Of a DNA stretch of 64,000 nucleotides, positions 51,371-62,400 are shown in pieces. Position 1 is the first letter of the stretch. Each line of letters begins with the position of its first letter. Under the pieces are notes generated by a model. The model had not been told where the DNA came from and made no database searches. It worked only from the letters and a program-made list of their open reading frames with translations. This DNA is from Liolophura sinensis (taxonomy: Eukaryota; Mollusca; Polyplacophora; Chitonida; Chitonidae), in NCBI RefSeq assembly GCF_032854445.1, contig NW_027018016.1, positions 53,930-117,929 on the forward strand, written 5' to 3'. A program made the position numbers and the translations under genes.

Positions 51371-54300
51371 GATACAGTCTGCTGTAAAAAGTACAACTGA
51401 ACACTGACCCACTTCAGTAAGGTGCCAAAAGATGCGGAATTGAGCCAGGCATCGGCAGCTGTTAAAAAATTGCAAATTTCCCTGGTTTCCATGGAGTAAG
51501 AGCCGTTGCTGGGCACGTGATTATGATATAAATGATCATTCAATTGTCACTACAGGCAAAAGTATTGGTCGGAGAGCAACACGGTTTGCACCATTCGATT
51601 TCTCGTCACAAAATACGTCGGATTAGCCTCTTACCAGCAGCACTGGAACAGTTTTTCCACTTTTGCATTTTTACCTGGTCTTTTTGTTAATTGAAACCGG
51701 CTACACTGTACTCTGTACAATCGCGACTGGTCATTACTATATTCAACTTTTAACTATATGTTATGTGCCCTTCGGTAGCCGAGAAGACGTCAAATCTTTG
51801 GGCTAAGCCCATTTAACTCACCCAGCAATTGCCTTACTTCTAAGTCCAAGACAATCTCAATGTCTTTATCTACGTGTAGAAAAACCAGACCATTTGTACA
51901 TAAAAAACACAAGGTACTTGATACAGTCTGCTGTAAAAAGTACAACTGAACACTGACCCACTTCAGTAAGGTGCCAAAAGATTCGGAATTGAGCGAGGCA
52001 TCGGCAGCTGTTGAAAAATTGCAAATTTCCCTGGTTTCCATGGAGTAAGAGCCGTTGCTACGCACGTAATTATGACATCAATGATCATTCAATTGTCGCT
52101 ACAGCCAAAAGTATTGGTCGGAGAGCAACGCGGATTGCACCATTTGATTTCTCGTCACAAAATACGTCGGATTAGCCTCTTACGAGCAGCACTGGAACAG
52201 TTGTTCCACTTTTGCATTTTTGCCTGGTCTTTTTGTTAATTGAAATCGGCTACACTGTACTCTGTACAATCGCGACTGGTCATTACTATATTCAACTTTT
52301 GACTATAAGTTATGTGCCCTTCGGTAGCCCAGAAGACGTCAAATCTTTGGGCTAAGCCCCATTTAACTCACCCAGCAATTGCCTTACTTTTAAGTCGAAG
52401 ACAATCTCAATGTCTTTATCTACGTGTAGAAAAACCACACCATTTGTACATGAAAAACACAAGGTACTTGATACAGTCTGCTGTAAAAAGTACAACTGAA
52501 CACTGACCCACTTAAGTAAGGTGCCAAAAGATTCGGAATTGAGCCAGGCATCGGCAGCTGTTAAAAAATTGGAAATATCCCTGATTTCCATGGAGTAAGA
52601 GCCGTTGCTGGGCACGTGATTATGACATCAATGATCATTCAATTGTCGCTACAGCCAAAAGTATTGGTCGGAGAGCAACGCGGTTTGCACCATTCGATTT
52701 CTCGTCACAAAATACGTCGGATTAGCCTCTTACCAGCAGCACTGGAACAGTTGTTCCACTTTTGCATTTTTACCTGGTCTTTTTGTTAATTGAAATCGGC
52801 TACACTGTACTCTGTACAATCGCGACTGGTCATTACTATATTCAACTTTTGACTATAAGTTATGTGCCCTTCGCTAGCCCAGAAGACGTCAAATCTTTGG
52901 GCTAAGCCCATTTAACTCACCCAGCAATTGTGTTACTTCTAAGTGCAAGACAATCTCAATGTCTTTATCTACGTGTAGGAAAACCACACCATTTGTACAT
53001 AAAAAACACAAGGTACTTGATACAGTCTGCTGTAAAAAGTACAACTGACCACAGACCCGCATGAATAAGGTGCCTAAAGATGCGGAATTGAGCCAGGTAT
53101 CGGCAGCTGTTGAAAAATTGCAAATTTCCCTGGTTTCCATGGAGTAAGAGCCGTTGCTGGGCACGTGATTATGACATAAATGATCATTCAATTGTCACTA
53201 CAGGCAAAAGTATTGGTCGGAGAGCAACGCGGTTTGCACCATTCGATTTGTCGTCACAAAATACGTCGGATTAGCCTCTTACCAGCAGCACTGGAACAAT
53301 TTTTCCAAATTTGCATTTTTGCCTGGTCTTTTTGTTAATTGAAATCGGCTACACTGTACTCTGTACAATCGCGACTGGTCATTACTATATTCAACTTTTG
53401 ACTATAAGTTATGTGCCCTTCGGTAGCCCAGAAGACCTGAAATCTTTGGGCCAAGCCCATTTAACCTACCCAGCAATTGCCTTACTTCTAAGTCCAAGAC
53501 AATCTCAATGTCTTTATCTACGTGTAGAAAAACCACACCATTTGTACGTGAAAAACACAAGGTACTTGATGCAGTCTGCTGTAAAAAGTACAACTGAACA
53601 CTGACCCACTTCAGTAAGGTGCCAAAAGATGCGGAATTGAGCCAGGCATCGGCAGCTGTTGAAAAATTGCAAATTTCCCTGGTTTCCATGGAGTAAGAGC
53701 CGTTGCTGGGCGCGTGATTTTGACATAAATGATCATTCAATTGTCACTACAGGCAAAAGTATTGGTCGGAGAGCAACGCGGTTTGCACCATTCGATTTGT
53801 CGTCACAAAATACGTCGGATTAGCCTCTTACCAGCAGCACTGGAACAATTTTTCCAATTTTGCATTTTTGCCTGGTCTTTTTGTTAATTGAAATCAGCTA
53901 CACTGTACTATGTACCATCGCGACTGGTCATTACTATATTTAACTTTTGACTATATGTTATGTGCCCTTCGGTAGCCGAGAAGACGTCAAATCTTTGGGC
54001 TAAGCCCATTTAACTCACCCAGCAATTGTCTTACTTCTAAGTCCAAGACAATCTCAATGTCTTTATCTACGTGTAGAAAAACCACACCATTTGTACATAA
54101 AAAACACAAGGTACTTGATACAGTCTGCTGTAAAAAGTACAACTGAACACTGACCCACTTCAGTAAGGTGCCAAAAGATTCGGAATTGAGCGAGGCATCG
54201 GCAGCTGTTGAAAAATTGCAAATTTCCCTGGTTTCCATGGAGTAAGAGCCGTTGCTACGCACGTAATTATGACATAAATGATCATTGAATTGTCGCTACA

Positions 54301-55279
54301 GCCAAAAGTATTGGTCGGAGAGCAACGCGGATTGCACCATTCGATTTCTCGTCACAAAATACGTCGGATTAGCCTCTTACCAGCAGCACTGGAACAGTTT
54401 TTCCACTTTTGCATTTTTGCCTGGTCTTTTTGTTAATTGAAATCGGCTACACTGTACTCTGTACAATCGCGACTGGTCATTACTATATTCAACTTTTGAC
54501 TATAAGTTATGTGCCCTTCGGTAGCCCAGAAGACGTCAAATCTTTGGGCGAAGCCCATTTAACTCACCCAGCAATTGCCTTACTTTTAAGTCGAAGACAA
54601 TCTCAATGTCTTTATCTACGTGTAGAAAAACCACACCATTTGTACATGAAAAACACAAGGTACTTGATACAGTCTGCTGTAAAAAGTACAACTGAACACT
54701 GACCCACTTCAGTAAGGTGCCAAAAGATTCGGAATTGAGCCAGGCATCGGCAGCTGTTAAAAAATTGGAAATATCCCTGATTTCCATGGAGTAAGAGCCG
54801 TTGCTGGGCACGTGATTATGACATAAATGATCATTCAATTGTCGCTAAAGCCAAAAGTATTGGTCCGAGAGCAACGCGGTTTGCACCATTCGATTTCTCG
54901 TCACAAAATACGTCGGATTAGCCTCTTACCAGCAGCATTGGAACAGTTGTTCCACTTTTGCATTTTTACCTGGTCTTTTTGTTAATTGAAATCGGCTACA
55001 CTGTACTCTGTACAATCGCGACTGGTCATTACTATATTCAACTTTTGACTATAAGTTATGTGCCCTTCGCTAGCCCAGAAGACGTCAAATCTTTGGGCTA
55101 AGCCCATTTAACTCACCCAGCAATTGTCTTACTTCTAAGTCCAAGACAATCTCAATGTCTTTATCTACGTGTAGAAAAACCAGACCCTTTGTACATAAAA
55201 AACACAAGGTACTTGATACAGTCTGCTGTAAAAAGTACAACTGAACACTGACCCACTTCAGTAAGGTGCCAAAAGATGC
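49743..55279. repeat. Mixed monomers, right partner of two long-range copies
   Basis: About ten monomers. Sequence 49.75-50.3 kb matches 44.8-45.36 kb, both with the rare AAATAAACAC and GGAATAAGAG. Sequence 51.8-54.1 kb matches 40.2-43.1 kb. One private extra C lies in AAGCCCCATTT near 52360. Confidence 0.83.
51754..54050. repeat. Long-range copy lacking one monomer (partner 40223-43060)
   Basis: Same order of rare marks as 40.2-43.1 kb but one monomer shorter. It carries ATTTAACCTACCC, CTTGATGCAG, GGGCGCGTG and AGAAGACGTC in corresponding registers. Confidence 0.82.
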
Positions 55280-58200
55280 GGAATTGAGCCAGGTATCGGC
55301 AGCTGTTGACAAATTGCAAATTTCCCTGGTTTCCATGGAGTCAGAGCCGTTGCTACGCACGTGATGATGACATAAATGATCATTGAATTGTCGCTACAGC
55401 CAAAAGTATTGGTCGGAGAGCAACGCGGATTGCACCATTCGATTTCTCGTCACAAAATACGTCGGATTAGCCTCTTACTAGTAGCACTGGAACAGTTTTT
55501 CCATTTTTGCATTTTTGCCTGGTCTTTTTGTTAATTGAAACCGGCTACACTGTACTCTGTACAATCGCGACTGGTCATTACTATATTCAACTTTTGACTA
55601 TAAGTTATATGCCCTTCGGTAGCCCAGAAGACGTCAAATCTTTGGGCTAAGCCCATTTAACTCACCCAGCAATTGTCTTACTTCTAAGTGCAAGACAATC
55701 TCAATGTCTTTATCTACGTGTAGAAAAACCAGACCATTTGTACTTAAAAAACACAAGGTACTTGATACAGTCTGCTGTAAAAAGTACAACTAAACACTGA
55801 CCCACTTCAGTAAGGTGCCAAAAGATGCGGAATTGGGCCAGGCATCGGCAGCTGTTAAAAAATTGCAAATTTCCCTGGTTTCCATGGAGTAAGAGCCGTT
55901 GCTGGGCACGTGATTATGACATCAATGATCATTCAATTGTCGCTACAGCCAAAAGTATTGGTCGGAGAGCAACGCGGATTGCACCATTCGATTTCTCGTC
56001 ACAAAATACGTCGGATTAGCCTCTTACCAGCAGCACTGGAACAGTTGTTCCACTTTTGCATTTTTGCCTGGTCTTTTTGTTAATTGAAATCGGCTACACT
56101 GTACTCTGTACAATCGCGACTGGTCATTACTATCTTCAACTTTTGACTATAAGTTATGTGCCCTTCGGTAGCCCAGAAGACGTCAAATCTTTGGGCTAAG
56201 GCCATTTAACTCACCCAGCAATTGTCTTACTTCTAAGTCGAAGACAATCTCAATGTCTTTATCTACGTGTAGAAAAACCACACCCTTTGTACATGAAAAA
56301 CACAAGGTACTTGATACAGTCTGATGTAAAAAGTACAACTGAACACTGACCCACTTCAGTAAGGTGCCAAAAGATTCGGAATTGAGCCAGGCATCGGCAG
56401 CTGTTAAAAAATTGGAAATATCCCTGATTTCCATGGAGTAAGAGCCGTTGCTGGGCACGTGATTATGACATCAATGATCATTCAATTGTCGCTACAGCCA
56501 AAAGTATTGGTCGGAGAGCAACGCGGTTTGCACCATTCGATTTCTCGTCACAAAATACGTCGGATTAGCCTCTTACCAGCAGCACTGGAACAGTTGTTCC
56601 ACTTTTGCATTTTTACCTGGTCTTTTTGTTAATTGAAATCGGCTACACTGTACTCTGTACAATCGCGACTGGTCATTACTATATTCAACTTTTGAGTATA
56701 AGTTATGTGCCCTTCGCTAGCCCAGAAGACGTCAAATCTTTGGGCTAAGCCCATTTAACTCACCCAGCAATTGTCCTACTTCTAAGTCCAAGACAATCTC
56801 AATGTCTTTTTCTACGTGTAGAAAAACCACACCATTTGTACATAAAAAACACAAGGTACTTGATACAGTCTGCTGTAAAAAGTACAAATAAACACTGACC
56901 CACATTTATAAGGTGCCAAAAGATGCTGAATTGGGCCAGGCATCGGCAGCTGTTAAAAAATTGGAAATATCCCTGGTTTCCATGGAATAAGAGCCGTTGC
57001 TACGCACGTGATTATGACATCAATGATCATTCAATTGTCGCTACAGCCAAAAGTATTGGTCGGAGAGCAACGCGGTTTGCACCATTCGATTTCTCGTCAC
57101 AATATACGTCGGATTAGCCTCTTACCAGCAGCACTGGAACAGTTTTTCCACTTTTGCATTTTTGCCTGGTCTTTTTGTTAATTGAAATCGGCTACACTGT
57201 ACTCTGTACAATCGCGACTGGTCATTACTATATTCAACTTTTGACTATAAGTTATGTGCCCTTCGGTAGCCCAGAAGACCTGAAAATCTTTGGGCTAAGC
57301 CCATTTAACTCACCCAGCAATTGCCTTACTTCTAAGTGCAAGACAATCTCAATGTCTTTATGTACGTGTAGAAAAACCACACCATTTGTACGTGAAAAAC
57401 ACAAGGTACTTGATACAGTCTGCTGTAAAAAGTACAACTGAACACTGACCCACTTCAGTAAGGTGCCAAAAGATTCGGAATTGAGCCAGGTATCGGCAGC
57501 TGTTGACAAATTGCAAATTTCCCTGGTTTCCATGGAGTCAGAGCCGTTGCTACGCACGTGATGATGACATAAATGATCATTGAATTGTCGCTACAGCCAA
57601 AAGTATTGGTCGGAGAGCAACGCGGATTGCACCATTCGATTTCTCGTCACAAAATACGTCGGATTAGCCTCTTACTAGTAGCACTGGAACAGTTTTTCCA
57701 CTTTTGCATTTTTGCCTGGTCTTTTTGTTAATTGAAATCGGCTACACTGTACTCTGTACAATCGCGACTGGTCATTACTATATTCAACTTTTGACTATAA
57801 GTTATGTGCCCTTCGGTAGCCCAGAAGACGTCAAATCTTTGGGCTAAGCCCATTTAACTCACCCAGCAATTGTCTTACTTCTAAGTGCAAGACAATCTCA
57901 ATGTCTTTATCTACGTGTAGAAAAACCAGACCATTTGTACTTAAAAAACACAAGGTACTTGATACAGTCTGCTGTAAAAAGTACAACTAAACACTGACCC
58001 ACTTCAGTAAGGTGCCAAAAGATGCGGAATTGGGCCAGGCATCGGCAGCTGTTAAAAAATTGCAAATTTCCCTGGTTTCCATGGAGTAAGAGCCGTTGAT
58101 GGGCACGTGATTATGACATCAATGATCATTCAATTGTCGCTACAGCCAAAAGTATTGGTCGGAGAGCAACGCGGATTGCACCATTCGATTTCTCGTCACA

Positions 58201-59477
58201 AAATACGTCGGATTAGCCTCTTACCAGCAGCACTGGAACAGTTGTTCCACTTTTGCATTTTTGCCTGGTCTTTTTGTTAATTGAAATCGGCTACACTGTA
58301 CTCTGTACAATCGCGACTGGTCATTACTATCTTCAACTTTTGACTATAAGTTATGTGCCCTTCGGTAGCCCAGAAGACGTCAAATCTTTGGGCTAAGGCC
58401 ATTTAACTCACCCAGCAATTGCCTTACTTGTAAGTCGAAGACAATCTCAATGTCTTTATCTACGTGTAGAAAAACCACACCATTTGTACATGAAAAACAC
58501 AAGGTACTTGATACAGTCTGCTGTAAAAAGTACAACTGAACACTGACCCACTTCAGTAAGGTGCCAAAAGATTCGGAATTGAGCCAGGCATCGGCAGCTG
58601 TTAAAAAATTGGAAATATCCCTGATTTCCATGGAGTAAGAGCCGTTGCTGGGCACGTGATTATGACATCAATGATCATTCAATTGTCGCTACAGCCAAAA
58701 GTATTGGTCGGAGAGCAACGCGGTTTGCACCATTCGATTTCTCGTCACAAAATACGTCGGATTAGCCTCTTACCAGCAGCACTGGAACAGTTGTTCCACT
58801 TTTGCATTTTTACCTGGTCTTTTTGTTAATTGAAATCGGCTACACTGTACTCTGTACAATCGCGACTGGTCATTACTATATTCAACTTTTGAGTATAAGT
58901 TATGTGCCCTTCGCTAGCCCAGAAGACGTCAAATCTTTGGGCTAAGCCCATTTAACTCACCCAGCAATTGTCCTACTTCTAAGTCCAAGACAATCTCAAT
59001 GTCTTTTTCTACGTGTAGAAAAACCACACCATTTGTACATAAAAAACACAAGGTACTTGATACAGTCTGCTGTAAAAAGTACAAATAAACACTGACCCAC
59101 ATTTATAAGGTGCCAAAAGATGCTGAATTGGGCCAGGCATCGGCAGCTGTTAAAAAATTGGAAATATCCCTGGTTTCCATGGAATAAGAGCCGTTGCTAC
59201 GCACGTGATTATGACATCAATGATCATTCAATTGTCGCTACAGCCAAAAGTATTGGTCGGAGAGCAACGCGGTTTGCACCATTCGATTTCTCGTCACAAT
59301 ATACGTCGGATTAGCCTCTTACCAGCAGCACTGGAACAGTTTTTCCACTTTTGCATTTTTGCCTGGTCTTTTTGTTAATTGAAATCGGCTACACTGTACT
59401 CTGTACAATCGCGACTGGTCATTACTATATTCAACTTTTGACTATAAGTTATGTGCCCTTCGGTAGCCCAGAAGACG
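55280..59477. repeat. 4-mer higher-order repeat, 2196/2197 bp unit, two copies
   Basis: Sequence 55280-57289 is repeated at 57476-59477. Shared marks are GGAGTCAGAGCC, TACTTAAAAAAC, CTATCTTCAAC, CTAAGGCCATT, GATGCTGAATTGG and CACAATATACG. They part where GACCTGAAAATC (57287) meets GACGTCAAATC (59474). Confidence 0.9.
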
Positions 59478-62400
59478 TCAAATCTTTGGGCCAAGCCCAT
59501 TTAACTCACCCAGCAATTGCCTTACTTCTAAGTCGAAGACAATCTCAATGTCTTTATCTACGTGTAGAAAAACCACACCATTTGTACATGAAAAACACAA
59601 GGTACTTGATACAGTCTGCTGTAAAAAGTACAACTGAACACTGACCCACTTCAGTAAGGTGCCAAAAGATTCGGAATTGAGCCAGGCATCGGCAGCTGTT
59701 AAAAAATTGGAAATATCCCTGATTTCCATGGAGTAAGAGCCGTTGCTGGGCACGTGATTATGACATCAATGATCATTCAATTGTCGCTACAGCCAAAAGT
59801 ATTGGTCGGAGAGCAACGCGGATTGCACCATTCGATTTCTCGTCACAAAATACGTCGGATTAGCCTCTTACCAGCAGCACTGGAACAGTTGTTCCACTTT
59901 TGCATTTTTACCTGGTCTTTTTGTTAATTGAAATCGGCTACACTGTACTCTGTACAATCGCGACTGGTCATTACTATATTCAACTTTTGAGTATAAGTTA
60001 TGTGCCCTTCGCTAGCCCAGAAGACGTCAAATCTTTGGGCTAAGCCCATTTAACTCACCCAGCAATTGTCCTACTTCTAAGTCCAAGACAATCTCAATGT
60101 CTTTTTCTACGTGTAGAAAAACCACACCATTTGTACATAAAAAACACAAGGTACTTGATACAGTCTGCTGTAAAAAGTACAACTAAACACTGACCCACAT
60201 TTATAAGGTGCCAAAAGATGCGGAATTGGGCCAGGCATCGGCAGCTGTTAAAAAATTGGAAATATCCCTGGTTTCCATGGAGTAAGAGCCGTTGCTACGC
60301 ACGTGATTATGACATCAATGATCATTGAATTGTCGCTACAGCCAAAAGTATTAGTCGGAGAGCAACGCGGTTTGCACCATTCGATTTCTCGTCACAAAAT
60401 ACGTCGGATTAGCCTCTTACCAGCAGCACTGGAACAGTTTTTCCACTTTTGCATTTTTGCCTGGCCTTTTTGTTAATTGAAATCGGCTACACTGTACTCT
60501 GTACCATCGCGACTGGTCATTACTATATTCAACTTTTGACTATATGTTATGTGCCCTTCGGTAGCCGAGAAGACGTCAACTCTTTGGGCTAAGCCCATTT
60601 AACTCACCCAGCAATTGCCTTACTTCTAAGTCCAAGACAATCTCAATGTCTTTATCTACGTGTAGAAAAACCAGACCATTTGTACATAAAAAACACAAGG
60701 TACTTGATACAGTCTGCTGTAAAAAGTACAACTGAACACTGACCCACTTCAGTAAGGTGCCAAAAGATTCGGAATTGAGCCAGGCATCGGCAGCTGTTGA
60801 CAAATTGCAAATTTCCCTGGTTTCCATGGAGTAAGAGCCGTTGCTGTGCACGTGATGATGACATAAATGATCATTGAATTGTCGCTACAGCCAAAAGTAT
60901 TGGTCGGAGAGCAACGCGGATTGCACCATTCGATTTCTCGTCACAAAATACGTCGGATTAGCCTCTTACTAGTAGCACTGGAACAGTTTTTCCACTTTTG
61001 CATTTTTGCCTGGTCTTTTTGTTAATTGAAACCGGCTACACTGTACTCTGTACAATCGCGACTGGTCATTACTATATTCAACTTTTGACTATAAGTTATG
61101 TGCCCTTCGGTAGCCCAGAAGACGTCAAATCTTTGGGCTAAGCCCATTTAACTCACCCAGCAATTGTCTTACTTCTAAGTGCAAGACAATCTCAATGTCT
61201 TTATCTACGTGTAGAAAAACCAGACCATTTGTACATAAAAAACACAAGGTACTTGATACAGTCTGCTGTAAAAAGTACAACTAAACACTGACCCACTTTA
61301 GTAAAGTGCCAAAAGATGCGGAATTGGGCCAGGCATCGGCAGCTGTTAAAAAATTGCAAATTTCCCTGGTTTCCATGGAATAAGAGCCGTTGCTGGGCAC
61401 GTGATTATGACATCAATAATCATTGAATTGTCGCTACAGCCAAAAGTATTGGTCGGAGAGCAACGTGGATTGCACCATTCGATTTCTCGTCACAAAATAC
61501 GTCGGATTAGCCTCTTACCAGCAGCACTGGAACAGTTGTTCCACTTTTGCATTTTTGCCTGGTCTTTTTGTTAATTGAAATCGGCTACACTGTACTCTGT
61601 ACAATCGCGACTGGTCATTACTATATTCAACTTTTGACTATAAGTTATGTGCCCTTCGGTAGCCCAGAAGACGTCAAATCTTTGGGCCAAGCCCATTTAA
61701 CTCACCCAGCAATTGCCTTACTTCTAAGTCGAAGACAATCTCAATGTCTTTATCTACGTGTAGAAAAACCACACCATTTGTACATGAAAAACACAAGGTA
61801 CTTGATACAGTCTGCTGTAAAAAGTACAACTGAACACTGACCCACTTCAGTAAGGTGCCAAAAGATTCGGAATTGAGCCAGGCATCGGCAGCTGTTAAAA
61901 AATTGGAAATATCCCTGATTTCCATGGAGTAAGAGCCGTTGCTGGGCACGTGATTATGACATCAATGATCATTCAATTGTCGCTACAGCCAAAAGTATTG
62001 GTCGGAGAGCAACGCGGATTGCACCATTCGATTTCTCGTCACAAAATACGTCGGATTAGCCTCTTACCAGCAGCACTGGAACAGTTGTTCCACTTTTGCA
62101 TTTTTACCTGGTCTTTTTGTTAATTGAAATCGGCTACACTGTACTCTGTACAATCGCGACTGGTCATTACTATATTCAACTTTTGAGTATAAGTTATGTG
62201 CCCTTCGCTAGCCCAGAAGACGTCAAATCTTTGGGCTAAGCCCATTTAACTCACCCAGCAATTGTCCTACTTCTAAGTCCAAGACAATCTCAATGTCTTT
62301 TTCTACGTGTAGAAAAACCACACCATTTGTACATAAAAAACACAAGGTACTTGATACAGTCTGCTGTAAAAAGTACAAATAAACACTGACCCACATTTAT

